Part shown: in pieces, positions 1-9,601 of the stretch | Layout: every line of letters starts with the position of its first letter | Position numbering within the stretch: the first letter of the stretch is position 1 | Assembly (NCBI GenBank): GCA_022600195.1 | Contig: JAHZKX010000071.1 | Coordinates: 62,001-126,000 of the forward strand | Direction: 5' to 3' | Source of the DNA: Planctomycetota bacterium | GTDB lineage: Bacteria > Planctomycetota > Planctomycetia > Planctomycetales > Planctomycetaceae | DNA: 64,000 nucleotides | The notes under the pieces: model-generated | Database searches by the model: none | Seen by the model: only the letters and a program-made list of their open reading frames with translations | Told to the model about the DNA's origin: nothing | Made by a program: the position numbers and the translations under genes

Positions 1-747
1 TGTGGCGCTGTCGTTATGTGCGTGGGCCATAAATGTGGGTGGCGTATTTTTTGTAATCGTGACCACATCCCGCAGCTCTCCCGATTTCTCATCGAGTAAA
101 CGCCAGGGATAAATCAATAAACTGAAGTCCGGACGACAGGAAATTTTATCAATCGAATCTTGCCCTTTGTAAGACCGTTCTTCAAACCGGGTCGTCACAA
201 GCGCTGCAGCCTGTCCGCCTGCCGAAAAGCCGATCACACCGATCCGGTCAGGCTTGATGTCCCATTCAGCAGCTCGCTTGCGTACCAGACTTAATGCACG
301 TTGACCATCCTGCAATGGTCGCTCTGAATAGGGAGGTAACTTGGCATTCGTCTGTGTCGGCGGCGTCTTCGATGGTTTCGTTCGATAATGCACCACGAAT
401 GCCGTAATGCCCAGATCATTCAACCACTGGGCTGCTTCAGACCCTTCCTTGTCCGTCACAACATAACTATAGCCACCACCGGGAAAAATGAGTATCGCCG
501 TTCCATTTCGCTTACCTTTCACCGGTTGAAAGACTCTTAACTGAGGCCGCGTGATATCTTTGACACGCGTCGCGGGAGGATTTTCATTGGCACGTCGCGC
601 TAACTTTGTACCGGTCTCAGCTGTCGTCTCACCCGGGGCAAGTCCCGGCCAGATATCGATCACGGCATCGGGCTCGCGCGCTTCGACATTACAGAGCATG
701 CTCAGGCTCAAACCCAGAATAAGTAAACATATTGTGAACCGTCTCAT
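1..747 (-). CDS. Secreted alpha/beta hydrolase (esterase-like), 3' end missing
   Basis: The frame is open from the ATG at 747 down to position 1, so the C-terminus lies outside the window. The N-terminus (MRRFTICLLILGLSLS...) is a signal peptide with a hydrophobic core. An oxyanion-type PGGGY motif and a nucleophile elbow GFSAGGQ (GxSxG) identify an alpha/beta hydrolase of the BD-FAE/acetylxylan-esterase-like kind. It is the last gene of a three-gene minus-strand operon: its ATG overlaps the stop of the DUF1501 gene as ATGA at 744-747, so translational coupling is likely. The substrate cannot be read from the sequence; a polysaccharide or ester-linked side group is an inference. Confidence 0.8.
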   Translation of the reverse strand, partial: MRRFTICLLILGLSLSMLCNVEAREPDAVIDIWPGLAPGETTAETGTKLARRANENPPATRVKDITRPQLRVFQPVKGKRNGTAILIFPGGGYSYVVTDKEGSEAAQWLNDLGITAFVVHYRTKPSKTPPTQTNAKLPPYSERPLQDGQRALSLVRKRAAEWDIKPDRIGVIGFSAGGQAAALVTTRFEERSYKGQDSIDKISCRPDFSLLIYPWRLLDEKSGELRDVVTITKNTPPTFMAHAHNDSAT

Positions 748-2213
748 GCCAGAATCTCCTTGATAATATTAGACGGTTCAACTCCCGTCAGTTTGAAGTC
801 AAGTCCCTGATGTCGATATGAAAATCGCTCATGTTCAATGCCCAGCAGATGCAATACCGTCGCATGCAGGTCGCGCACATTCACTGGGTTTTCTGCGACG
901 TTGTAACTGAAATCATCAGTGGCACCATACGTCATGCCCGACTTAACGCCCCCACCTGCCAACCACATTGTGTAACAACGCGGATGATGATCACGCCCCC
1001 CTTCAGGACTGTCCCATTTTCCCTGGCCGGCAACTCCTCGTCCAAATTCACCACCCCAGACCACCAAAGTTTCATCCAGCAACCCACGCTGTTTGAGATC
1101 TTTCACTAAGGCAGCACTCGCTTGATCGGTATCACGACAACGGGCAACACACCACGATCCCAGTCGGCTGTGATGGTCCCAATCGGGATGAAATAACTGC
1201 ACGAATCGCACACCACGCTCAATCAACCGTCGCGCCTGCACACAGTTGGCAGCATAACTCCCCGGACGTCGTGAATCCGGACCATAAAGTTCAAACGTTG
1301 ATTCCGGTTCATCACTCAGATCATTCAGATCCGGAACACTCGACTGCATCCGCCATGCCATTTCGTATTGACGAATCCGCGTCTCAATTTCAGGATCACC
1401 CGTCTTTTCTAATCGCATCTGATTCAATTCCGCGATCCCATTCAACATACCCCGTCTTACGTTACGGGGAAGACCTTCCGGATCGCGCAGATAAAGCACC
1501 GGCTCTTTGGAATTACGAAGCTTCACTCCCTGATAACGGGAAGGCAAAAAACCACTTCCCCAGTAATGATCATACAACGGCTGATCACTGGGACGCTTCA
1601 TCTTCGAAATCAGCACCAGAAAATCAGGCAAATTACGATTTTCGCTCCCCAACCCATAACTGGACCAGGCACCGATCGAAGGACGACCCGCCAACTGATG
1701 TCCCGTCAGAAATTTTGTCATCGCCGGTGCATGGTTAATCTGATCTGTCTGCATCGACTTGATAAAACAAAGTTCGTCGGCCACTTCACCATGATAGGGC
1801 AACCACTCTCCCAGAGTCGCGCCGCTTTCGCCATAACGCTTGAACTTGGTACGAGAAGGCATGATCAACTGCTTCTGATTCGCAGTCATCGTCGTTAACC
1901 GTTGCCCACCGCGAATGCTTTCCGGAAGTTCTTTACCGGCCCACTTCTTCAATCCCGGTTTATCATCGAAGAGTTCTATCTGCGAAGGGCCACCAGACTG
2001 GGTCAGAAAAATCACATTCTTTGCACGAGGAGGCTTGTGTGGTAACCCCGGCAGACCAATCGAATTTGTTTTCTCAGCAGCGGAGCTACGCGTGCCTTCT
2101 AATAAACCCAGCGCCATCGCTCCCAGGCTGACGCCGGCGCCACGCCCTAAAAAATAACGGCGCGAAACATCCATTGCCCTGTTTTCTGCCAGATTTTGGA
2201 TCTGATCATTCAT
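744..2213 (-). CDS. DUF1501 family Tat-exported protein
   Basis: About 489 residues. A twin-arginine signal (SRRYFLGRGAG) lies near the N-terminus, and the body matches the DUF1501 family (sulfatase-like fold), for example in VIFLTQSGGPSQIELFDDKPG and WGGEFGR near the C-terminus. Planctomycetes carry dozens of these, nearly always beside a DUF1549/DUF1553 cytochrome protein, as here. The first possible ATG (2228) lies further inside the upstream gene; I prefer the ATG at 2213, which has a GAGG about 9 nt upstream and overlaps the upstream stop by 8 nt (ATGAATGA). The biochemical role of the pair is not established; degradation of complex polysaccharides is often suggested. Confidence 0.88.
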   Translation of the reverse strand: MNDQIQNLAENRAMDVSRRYFLGRGAGVSLGAMALGLLEGTRSSAAEKTNSIGLPGLPHKPPRAKNVIFLTQSGGPSQIELFDDKPGLKKWAGKELPESIRGGQRLTTMTANQKQLIMPSRTKFKRYGESGATLGEWLPYHGEVADELCFIKSMQTDQINHAPAMTKFLTGHQLAGRPSIGAWSSYGLGSENRNLPDFLVLISKMKRPSDQPLYDHYWGSGFLPSRYQGVKLRNSKEPVLYLRDPEGLPRNVRRGMLNGIAELNQMRLEKTGDPEIETRIRQYEMAWRMQSSVPDLNDLSDEPESTFELYGPDSRRPGSYAANCVQARRLIERGVRFVQLFHPDWDHHSRLGSWCVARCRDTDQASAALVKDLKQRGLLDETLVVWGGEFGRGVAGQGKWDSPEGGRDHHPRCYTMWLAGGGVKSGMTYGATDDFSYNVAENPVNVRDLHATVLHLLGIEHERFSYRHQGLDFKLTGVEPSNIIKEILA

Positions 2214-5200
2214 GAGTGATTGCCTCATCCAGATTAAAGACCATACTCGCGATTACCATATAAGCGGCAAGCTCTTGGGGGGCGACCTCGCTTTGATTCG
2301 GCGGCTGACCAACGGCAAGCAAGTTCAGTGCATCGTCAGGTTGTTTCTGGTAATGTGCATGCGATGCTTGAAATTCACGCTCCAGAACCAGTCGTTCCCG
2401 TTCAGCCAATGGTCGAGAGAGAATCTGTCGCGCGACAAAATCAAGTCGCTCGGGCAATGTGGCCTTCTGCTTGATTGCCGTTCGTGCCAGTTCACGAGAG
2501 GCCTCCAGAATTGTCAAATCATTCAGCAATGTCAGAGCCTGCAAGGGAGTGTTCGTTCGCCTGGGAAGCACTTCACATACACGTCGTTGGGCACTGTCAA
2601 ACAAAAATGTGGGTGCACTCGAACGTCGCCAGAACGCATACAGACTCCGCCGATACTGGGCTGCACCCTGGCTCGGTTGATAGCGATACCGTCCCATAAA
2701 CATTTCCGCCCATACCCCCTGAGGTTGATAAGGCATCACCGTCGGGCCGCCTGTTGCCTGGTTCAACAAGCCACTCGCCTGTAACGCGGCATCGTGAATC
2801 ATCCAGCTGGGTAAACGGAACCGCGCGCCGCGGGCAAGTAAACGGTTTTCGGGATCGCGCTTTAATAATTCTCCTGAAACATCACTCCGTTGCTGATAGG
2901 TCCGGCTGCTGACGATCAAACGCAAAACGTGTTGCAGATCCCAATTGTGTTCCATTAATTCGACAGCCAGCCAGTCAATCACTTCCGGATGCGTCGGCCG
3001 CTCTCCCTGCAAACCAAAGTCTCCCGGAGTGCGTACCAGTCCCACTCCAAAACAGATCTGCCACAAATGATTCACTACCACACGCGCCGTTAACGGATTC
3101 TCTCGGGAAACCAGCCAACGTGCGAGATCAAGCCGATCCTTCGTTTTTTCTTTCGGCATCGGGAGAATGGCTTCGGGAACAGAACGGGAGACTTCCTTAC
3201 CATGCTTATCCCAGACACCACGCTCCAATAGAAACGTTTTGCGAGGCTCTTTCCGTTCAGCCAAAACCATCACACTCAGTTCGCCCGCAGCTTTCTTGAC
3301 CAGAGAGAGTTGCGTATTCGCTCGATCCAGGTTCGCTTTCATTTTCTGAAAGGCGCCATGATCGGTAAGAAACTGATCCAACAGCCGCTTCCTCAACTTT
3401 GGATCCACTTTCGACGCCGTATTGATTTTGGCTTTCGCCAGATCTTCCAGAGGCATCCGGTCAAGTGATCGAACCGCCTGTCCCGGCTGGTCTGTCAGCA
3501 TCATGCGAAATCGACCGATGTTCGCATCCCCTGTCGTAGATCGATGTAACATCACAAAGATCAACTCTTCAAGTTCATCAAGCACTAAAGGCTCTGCCAA
3601 AGCGAACACAGCCACATGTTTCTGTTTCGGATCATGCGATTCTGTCGTCCAGCCATTCCGGGGATCATCATCAAGTGTGTCTTTGATTTTCCCATAGTTG
3701 CGGCCTTTGGCTTCTTTTTCGACATCAGCCACAGCAGATGCAATCTCTATATCCCGCAACTGTGAACTTCCCTGACGTCGAACCTGCAACTTCACATCCG
3801 TCAGAATGAATTCACCACTGGCACCACGGGATAATTTCCCACCCGTATGAGAAGGGTGGGGATATATTTCCAAACGAATGCCAGTCACTCGTGGTAATTT
3901 GGTCGCAGAAATCAAACGATAATCATCTTGTCTGAGCTTCGGCCCGCTGGCTTGAATCACACCATCTGTCCCTTGCGTCAATTTCGTCCCTTCCACCGAC
4001 TTGAGAGATTTGGTTTGCGGCAGATGCCAGGGCGTAAACCCTTTTTGCACTCGCTGAATCTGCTCCACCAGCCACGGCTCAAATTCCTTTTCGGCCTGTT
4101 TTCGCGCCTGCTCTTCTAAAGGTCTGCGATCATTGACCACCTGTTGCGCTTCCTGAATGGCACGCTTAACCAGCGGCGATTTGTACTTCAGATAAGGCTT
4201 GGCACGCGTGCCGGCTTTTCCGTCTTCATCAATACTGTTAAAGAACGCAAACAAACTGTAAAAGTCAGATTGAGAGATGGGATCAAACTTGTGAGAGTGA
4301 CACTGACAACAACCCAGTGTCAAACCCAGCCATACGGTGCCCGTAGTGTTAACACGATCGATAACATAATCGATTCGTGATTCTTCCGGATCACGGCCCC
4401 CTTCACCATTGGTCATGTGGTTACGATGAAAACAGGTAGCCAACTTTTGCTCTAACGTCGCATTCGGCAACAGGTCACCAGCGAACTGTTCGATGGTAAA
4501 CTGATCGAACGATTTGTTTTCGTTGAACGACTGCACAACCCAGTCCCGCCAGGGCCAGTTCGTGCGCGTCGCATCACCTTGAAAACCATCTGTATCGGAA
4601 TAACGGGCAAGGTCAAGCCACCACATCGCCATCCGCTCGCCATAATGTTTCGATTTCAACAAACGATTCACATGTTTCGAGTAAGCACCAGGAGATTTAT
4701 CTTTCAAAAACGAGTCTACTTCTGAAGCGGTGGGCGGTAAGCCAGTCAGATCAAATGAAAGTCGGCGAATCAGTGTCTGCTGATCCGCTTTCATTGAAAG
4801 TGACAAGCCTTCAGCAGCCAGCTTGCGCTGCACTAACACATCAATTGGATTCTGTTTCTTTTCCTCTGGACTGAGGGACGCTTTCACGGGTTTCTCAAAC
4901 GACCAGTGTTTGCCCCACCTGGCTCCTTCCGAGATCCACTTTCGAATCGTAACAATCTGATTTGGTGTCAGCTTTTTACGATGGGAGTCCGGGGGTGGCA
5001 TTAAGAGATCCGGATCGTCACTCGTAATCCGCACCAGCATTTCACTTAATTTCGGTTTTCCCGGAACAATCGCAGCGGTACCATCTCGATCCGCAGTCGC
5101 AGATTCGCGTTGATCCAGCCTTAGCTCTGCTTCGCGATGAGTAGGCTCGGGACCATGACAGTGAAAACAACGGTCGGAAAGAATCGGCAGGATATCACGA

Positions 5201-5286
5201 CTGAAATTCAATTCATCCGCTGCGCATACCTGAGAGGACGCACCGAGGACAACAGCCAGGAGAATGAACTTGTTAATACACGACAT
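2206..5286 (-). CDS. PSCyt1/DUF1549/DUF1553 cytochrome-c-like secreted protein
   Basis: About 1026 residues. It has a signal peptide (INKFILLAVVLGASSQVCA) and then a planctomycete cytochrome c domain with one heme site, CFHCH, followed by HGPEP. Next come DUF1549 (PSCyt2; for example DLTGLPPTASEVDSFL) and, at the C-terminus, DUF1553 (PSD1; VVNHLWQICFGVGLVRTPGDFG and RRTNTPLQALTLLND). A galactose-binding-like insert sits in the middle. It is the first gene of the operon with the DUF1501 and hydrolase genes. The ATG at 5286 is preferred over an in-frame TTG at 5295. Exported, heme-binding; the precise reaction is unknown. Confidence 0.88.
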   Translation of the reverse strand: MSCINKFILLAVVLGASSQVCAADELNFSRDILPILSDRCFHCHGPEPTHREAELRLDQRESATADRDGTAAIVPGKPKLSEMLVRITSDDPDLLMPPPDSHRKKLTPNQIVTIRKWISEGARWGKHWSFEKPVKASLSPEEKKQNPIDVLVQRKLAAEGLSLSMKADQQTLIRRLSFDLTGLPPTASEVDSFLKDKSPGAYSKHVNRLLKSKHYGERMAMWWLDLARYSDTDGFQGDATRTNWPWRDWVVQSFNENKSFDQFTIEQFAGDLLPNATLEQKLATCFHRNHMTNGEGGRDPEESRIDYVIDRVNTTGTVWLGLTLGCCQCHSHKFDPISQSDFYSLFAFFNSIDEDGKAGTRAKPYLKYKSPLVKRAIQEAQQVVNDRRPLEEQARKQAEKEFEPWLVEQIQRVQKGFTPWHLPQTKSLKSVEGTKLTQGTDGVIQASGPKLRQDDYRLISATKLPRVTGIRLEIYPHPSHTGGKLSRGASGEFILTDVKLQVRRQGSSQLRDIEIASAVADVEKEAKGRNYGKIKDTLDDDPRNGWTTESHDPKQKHVAVFALAEPLVLDELEELIFVMLHRSTTGDANIGRFRMMLTDQPGQAVRSLDRMPLEDLAKAKINTASKVDPKLRKRLLDQFLTDHGAFQKMKANLDRANTQLSLVKKAAGELSVMVLAERKEPRKTFLLERGVWDKHGKEVSRSVPEAILPMPKEKTKDRLDLARWLVSRENPLTARVVVNHLWQICFGVGLVRTPGDFGLQGERPTHPEVIDWLAVELMEHNWDLQHVLRLIVSSRTYQQRSDVSGELLKRDPENRLLARGARFRLPSWMIHDAALQASGLLNQATGGPTVMPYQPQGVWAEMFMGRYRYQPSQGAAQYRRSLYAFWRRSSAPTFLFDSAQRRVCEVLPRRTNTPLQALTLLNDLTILEASRELARTAIKQKATLPERLDFVARQILSRPLAERERLVLEREFQASHAHYQKQPDDALNLLAVGQPPNQSEVAPQELAAYMVIASMVFNLDEAITHE

Positions 5287-5728
5287 CAGTTTCAAAGGAT
5301 TGCTTTATCTATTCGGCTTGAACTCGGAAGGCAGGAAAATTGTGATACAGCGTGCTCGTTTCAATGGTACTTAGGCCTATCACGAAGGTCCAGAGAAACC
5401 CTTGATGTCTCCCAAACGAAATGCCATTGAATCCTCAGTTATTATGTTCTTTTCTATGATTACCTGATTTCTTTTAAGCAAAAATCAAATGAAACGAATG
5501 TCAATTACAAGTGAAACAAATAAATGGATTTCTGTCCCTGATCCAAACAGGTAAGAGATCAACTGTGAGCAATTCACGGAATCAAGATTGACATACAAAT
5601 TTACAGGACTATAATTTATTAGTCATCTTAATTTAATACTGTAACACCAGTTTACGTAACAAAAATTTTCAGCCACTCAGAATCTTAGTATTCCCATATT
5701 ATCGTTAGTTTTTACGGGGCAAAGAACA
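5287..5728. other. Divergent intergenic region
   Basis: AT-rich spacer between the minus-strand DUF1549 operon and the plus-strand DUF1559 gene. The only clear element is the promoter at 5588-5615, which leaves a 5' leader of roughly 105 nt before the ATG at 5729. I see no convincing small gene or structured RNA. Confidence 0.5.
5588..5615 (+). promoter_or_regulatory. Consensus sigma-70 promoter of the DUF1559 gene
   Basis: Perfect -35 TTGACA (5588-5593) and perfect -10 TATAAT (5610-5615) with a 16-nt spacer. Transcription should start near 5622, about 105 nt before the DUF1559 ATG. Confidence 0.7.
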
Positions 5729-6682
5729 ATGAGCCTATATTCACGCCGAAAAGCATTTACCTTAATCGAACTCCTGGTTGTGATCGCTATTATTGCGATC
5801 CTGATCGCGCTACTCTTACCAGCGGTTCAACAAGCTCGAGAGGCAGCCAGGAGATCTCAGTGCAAGAATAATATGAAACAGCTTGGCCTTGCATTCCACA
5901 ACTATCACGACACATTCTCAAGCCTACCGAATGGAAGTCACCCCACTCCCACATACCTGGGTGGTGGGTATCATATGGGATGGGCGCCTAAAATATTTCC
6001 CTATCTCGACGAAACCAATCGGGTCCAGGCCATGCAGGGATTCTCAACGAACCCGATTACAGAACTCGGACCATGGAGGCTGGATAGCGCACCGCATAAC
6101 GGTTCAAGTCAGATCTGGGGACCTGTCCCGGTTCTGGCTTGCCCCTCTTCGGTTTTGGGTGACCGCTCTCCAGACATCACTGTGTTCGCCTGGACCTCCG
6201 GGCATGGAGCATTACATTATCGAGGATGTGCAGGACGCATTGAAGATGTCACCAACCCAACAGATGGCAATAACTGGAGGTGGGCCAATACCGGATTAAT
6301 GTACCCTCTCAGCAATACAAAATTCCGCGATGTCACAGATGGACTCACAAACACGATTTTACTCGGCGAATCATCCTCATCCCAGGGTTGGTCTTCGGCA
6401 ATGAAATCAGGCTGGGGAGGCATCCAACCCTGGACTTGGGGGATCTACTGGTATACCGATACGCGACGCCTGACTCTGGACAGCAAGAATATTCAATTCC
6501 CCATTAACTACCGTGGTGATTTTGGAACGAATCATACGCCTTACACCAGCTACCATGTCGGAGGAGCACATTTTATGATGGCCGATGGCTCTGTCCATTT
6601 TATTAGCGAAAATATTGACCTAGGACTTCTCAAATCTCTGGGGACACGTGCCAGAGGAGAAATCCTCGGCGAGTGGAATTAA
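5729..6682 (+). CDS. DUF1559 prepilin-like protein
   Basis: 317 residues. The N-terminus carries a type IV pilin/type II secretion methylation motif, [18 protein letters not shown], followed by the family's signature [15 protein letters not shown] and [10 protein letters not shown]. The C-terminus has [11 protein letters not shown], the usual end of DUF1559 (SBP_bac_10). It is probably cleaved by a prepilin peptidase and inserted in the membrane through its N-terminal helix. Large paralogous families of such proteins occur in planctomycetes; their role is unresolved (pseudopilin-like assembly or surface protein). It is followed by a small lipoprotein, a standard pairing. Driven by the consensus promoter at 5588. 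Confidence 0.9.
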   Translation: MSLYSRRKAFTLIELLVVIAIIAILIALLLPAVQQAREAARRSQCKNNMKQLGLAFHNYHDTFSSLPNGSHPTPTYLGGGYHMGWAPKIFPYLDETNRVQAMQGFSTNPITELGPWRLDSAPHNGSSQIWGPVPVLACPSSVLGDRSPDITVFAWTSGHGALHYRGCAGRIEDVTNPTDGNNWRWANTGLMYPLSNTKFRDVTDGLTNTILLGESSSSQGWSSAMKSGWGGIQPWTWGIYWYTDTRRLTLDSKNIQFPINYRGDFGTNHTPYTSYHVGGAHFMMADGSVHFISENIDLGLLKSLGTRARGEILGEWN

Positions 6683-6692
6683 ACCTTACTCT

Positions 6693-6731
6693 CCTCATCT
6701 ACCCTGAATGAGCGTAATGAAGAAGATGAGG
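6693..6731 (+). terminator. Possible weak hairpin after the DUF1559 gene
   Basis: CCTCATCT (6693-6700) and AGATGAGG (6724-6731) form a perfect 8-bp stem with a 23-nt loop, starting 10 nt after the stop, followed by a short AT-rich run. The long loop makes it a weak terminator candidate; it could partly separate DUF1559 from the lipoprotein gene. Confidence 0.35.
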
Positions 6732-6829
6732 TTTAAATCACTTTAACAAATGGCTCCCTGACGAATTCGATTAGAGTTTTCAGTATGCCGTTCGTCTAGC
6801 ATCACTCTACAAAATAAAAGGTGACTTTG

Positions 6830-7327
6830 ATGATAGAGAAAGTAGCAGATGACAGTTTCCGATTGATGTACCTGCCTCGTTTGATCCTGACTTTATTCTG
6901 TGTTGTGTTATTGACTATGTCTGGGTGTGGCGATGGTCACCCTAAACGTTCGGCAGTAACTGGCACAGTTTCTTATAACGGGAAACCATTGAGCATTGGG
7001 TCTCTTGTATTTATTCCTGTCGGTGGCGGCCCTTCAGCGCAAGGGAAAGTAGATCGGAATGGATTCTATGAAATGGGAACCTATGATGATGATGATGGCG
7101 TGATTCCCGGTGATTACAAAATCATGATCACCGCGCTCACCAGCCCAGGAGGATCGGGGCTGCCGGAAGACGCTGTCGATGGAAATGCAGGACCAGTTTC
7201 TGTGATCCCGGAATGGTATGGCGATCTGGAAAAATCAGGACTGCGGGTAACAGTCGTGGCAGACAAGGCGAACACCATCGATTTTCCGTTAACCGATGAT
7301 AAGCCCAAAGAGCCAGTAACAAAGTAG
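6830..7327 (+). CDS. Small lipoprotein with carboxypeptidase-regulatory-like domain
   Basis: 165 residues from the ATG at 6830, chosen over GTG at 6821 because AAAAGG lies 8 nt upstream. A hydrophobic segment ends in a lipobox MSGC, so Cys33 should be lipidated. The mature part starts with VTGTVSYNGKPL, the first strands of a carboxypeptidase-regulatory/transthyretin-like beta-sandwich, and continues with GDYKIMI. Such proteins follow DUF1559 genes throughout planctomycetes, so a joint cell-surface function is likely but undefined. Confidence 0.82.
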   Translation: MIEKVADDSFRLMYLPRLILTLFCVVLLTMSGCGDGHPKRSAVTGTVSYNGKPLSIGSLVFIPVGGGPSAQGKVDRNGFYEMGTYDDDDGVIPGDYKIMITALTSPGGSGLPEDAVDGNAGPVSVIPEWYGDLEKSGLRVTVVADKANTIDFPLTDDKPKEPVTK

Positions 7328-7580
7328 CAATTGCACTCCGCCTTCTGACACCTCTTGCATAGGCTGGACTCCATGGTTCGGGCGCCGTTCCCTGGTTATT
7401 ATCCGTTCGCATAACTCTACGACAATTCCATTCCACGTTCAAAAATGTGATTTGTCTCACTGTCTAATCCAGAATGAGCTGGCGAAATGTGAAAAAAGGC
7501 CTTCCACACTAACGCATTCCGTCTCCTCTGTTCTCTCAATTCGCATTAATTTGTTGATGCGGATATACTTAAAAAGTGAA

Positions 7581-7607
7581 TTGTTACAGACGGGGAATGT
7601 CTATAAT
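7581..7607 (+). promoter_or_regulatory. Candidate promoter of the ABC/P-ATPase operon
   Basis: TTGTTA (7581-7586) and a perfect -10 TATAAT (7602-7607) separated by 15 nt, slightly shorter than the usual 16-18. A short, suboptimal spacer next to a dyad is typical of promoters that need regulator-induced distortion, but that is only an inference here. Confidence 0.5.
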
Positions 7608-7621
7608 AGAGACAAGTCTCT
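7608..7621 (+). promoter_or_regulatory. Operator-like dyad at the start site
   Basis: AGAGAC-AA-GTCTCT is a perfect 6+2+6 inverted repeat that begins immediately after the -10 box, where a repressor would block transcription. The operon encodes a metal-type ATPase, so a metal-responsive repressor is a reasonable but untested guess. Confidence 0.45.
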
Positions 7622-7694
7622 TTCTGCAACTAACCCCTTGCCTCTCCTCCAACATTATTCGAATTATAATATCGTTTCTTCATAAAGATCATCC

Positions 7695-9587
7695 ATGAGT
7701 ACGAATTCACACTCCAGTCGCAAACAATTTGAACAGTTCAAAGCCGAATTTCGCGATAAACATTCCCCCGCAAAAGGAAAACATGCTTCGAAGCGCGAAC
7801 GCTCCTCCTGGGAACTGGTACGCAGTTTTCTCGGATTACTGAAAATCCATCGCAAGTCGGTCATCTTGTCTCTGTTGACGCTCACCATCGCCACTCTGCT
7901 GGCATTAATCCCACCGGCCGCCACAAAATTTGTTGTTGATTACGTTCTCGATAAAAATCCCCTGCCGGCGGGAATGCCTCAATGGATTCCACGCGAACCC
8001 TGGCCACTCTTGGTATCAATTACAGTAACGGTGATTGTGATCTCATTCTTTCGGATCGCGTTACAGATCTGGGGACGCTGGCATGCAACGCGCGTGACAA
8101 AAATGATTCAGATGAAAGTCCGCAAGGCAGTCTTTGCACAAGCAGTCCGTCTCCCCTTACATCGCGTTCAGGAACTCAAATCCGGAGGCGCAACGAGTAT
8201 CTTACGCGAAGATGCAGGCTCCGTTGGTGAACTCGTTTTTGGAATGTTATACAACCCCTGCCGCGCCATCATTCAATTACTGGGCAGCTTGATCATCCTG
8301 GCATGGGTCGACTGGCGGTTGCTGCTGGGTGCGTTATTCCTGGGTCCAATGGTTTACCTGACACATCGCACCTGGATCAGTCGTATCCGACCACAACACC
8401 GAAAAATTCGTGCTCAGCGCGCAGATGTTGATGCCCTGGCAACGGAATCGTTCGGAGGCATGCGAGTCGTCCGTGCGTTTGGCAGACAGCGTTCTGAAAC
8501 CAGCCGCGTCTTGCGCGGCAATCACCTCATGGGACGACAGGAATTGTATGCCTGGTGGTGGTCTCGACTGATTGAAATTGTCTGGGAAACCGTGATCCCG
8601 GTCGCTTCTGCCTGCCTGCTACTCTACGGCGGATGGCAAGTGCTGCAAAGTGAATTGACTTTAGGTGATCTGGTCATGTTTCTGGCCTATCTACTAATGC
8701 TGCTCGGCCCGTTGGCCATTCTCGCGCAAAGTGCGGCACAGTTCCAAAATAGCCTGTCCGGGTTTGACCGCGTTTTGGATTTATTGGAAGAAGAACGCGA
8801 GATGGTATCATCCACAGCAAAATCCATCAGCCAGGCGGAGATCAAAGGTCGTATTACATTTGAGAATGTGAGTTTCCAATACCCAAACACACAACAATAT
8901 GCGCTGGAGGAAATCTCCCTCGAAGTCGAATCCGGTGAAACGATTGCTCTGGTCGGTCCCAGTGGTGCAGGTAAGACAACGTTCTGCAATCTGGTGGCAC
9001 GCTTCTATGATCCAACAGAGGGACGATTACTGCTGGATGGCCGCGAATTGAAAGAATTCGACGTAGAAAGTTACCGTCATCATATCGGCGTCGTCGAACA
9101 GGACGTCTTTCTGTTTGATGGTTCCGTGGCTGAAAACATCGGCTACGGAGACCGTAGAGCCACATTGGAACAAATTCATCGAGCTGCAGAAATTGCCAAT
9201 GCCGATGAATTTATCAAACTGTTTCCTGACGGATATCAGACTGTAATTGGCGAACGGGGCGTCAAATTGAGCGGCGGACAAAGACAACGCCTGGCTATTG
9301 CCCGCGCGATTCTGGCTGATCCACGTATTTTAATCCTGGATGAAGCAACCAGTAATCTTGATACCGAAAGTGAACGGCTCATTCAAGACAGCCTGACAAC
9401 TTTGATGCAGGACCGCACCTGTTTTGTCATCGCGCATCGATTAAGTACCATTACGCACGCCAATCGCATCGTTGTGTTCGAAGCCGGTCGCATTATTGAG
9501 GTAGGTACTCATGATGCACTGATGGAAACAGGAGGCAAATATCATGAAATGGTATTATTGCAGACCAGCCCTGCAACCGTTACTTGA
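7695..9587 (+). CDS. ABC exporter, fused membrane and ATPase domains (MsbA-like half transporter)
   Basis: 630 residues. About six transmembrane helices occupy residues 50-350, followed by an ATPase domain with Walker [10 protein letters not shown] (Lys427), signature LSGGQ (525-529), Walker [10 protein letters not shown] (Asp549, Glu550) and the H-loop IAHRLST. This is the layout of type IV exporters (MsbA/HMT1/lipid-drug exporters) that work as homodimers in the inner membrane. The N-terminal 40 residues are basic and cytoplasmic. It is the first gene of an operon with a P1B-type ATPase whose GTG lies 14 nt past its stop, so a role in metal or metal-complex export is plausible; lipid or drug export cannot be ruled out. 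Confidence 0.85.
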   Translation: MSTNSHSSRKQFEQFKAEFRDKHSPAKGKHASKRERSSWELVRSFLGLLKIHRKSVILSLLTLTIATLLALIPPAATKFVVDYVLDKNPLPAGMPQWIPREPWPLLVSITVTVIVISFFRIALQIWGRWHATRVTKMIQMKVRKAVFAQAVRLPLHRVQELKSGGATSILREDAGSVGELVFGMLYNPCRAIIQLLGSLIILAWVDWRLLLGALFLGPMVYLTHRTWISRIRPQHRKIRAQRADVDALATESFGGMRVVRAFGRQRSETSRVLRGNHLMGRQELYAWWWSRLIEIVWETVIPVASACLLLYGGWQVLQSELTLGDLVMFLAYLLMLLGPLAILAQSAAQFQNSLSGFDRVLDLLEEEREMVSSTAKSISQAEIKGRITFENVSFQYPNTQQYALEEISLEVESGETIALVGPSGAGKTTFCNLVARFYDPTEGRLLLDGRELKEFDVESYRHHIGVVEQDVFLFDGSVAENIGYGDRRATLEQIHRAAEIANADEFIKLFPDGYQTVIGERGVKLSGGQRQRLAIARAILADPRILILDEATSNLDTESERLIQDSLTTLMQDRTCFVIAHRLSTITHANRIVVFEAGRIIEVGTHDALMETGGKYHEMVLLQTSPATVT

Positions 9588-9601
9588 GAAAGGGATTTAG
9601 C

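Larger units (their letters stand above)
7328..7694. other. Intergenic region upstream of exporter operon
   Basis: No convincing gene; a 77-codon frame at 7452-7685 lacks a ribosome binding site and has no recognisable features. It holds the promoter-like and dyad elements at 7581-7621. Confidence 0.5.

Noticed and set aside
1271..1738. 155-codon plus-strand frame
   Set aside because: It lies inside the minus-strand DUF1501 gene, with no RBS and a composition matching antisense codons.
7452..7685. 77-codon frame in the exporter leader
   Set aside because: No RBS, no recognisable motif, and it contains the promoter and dyad.
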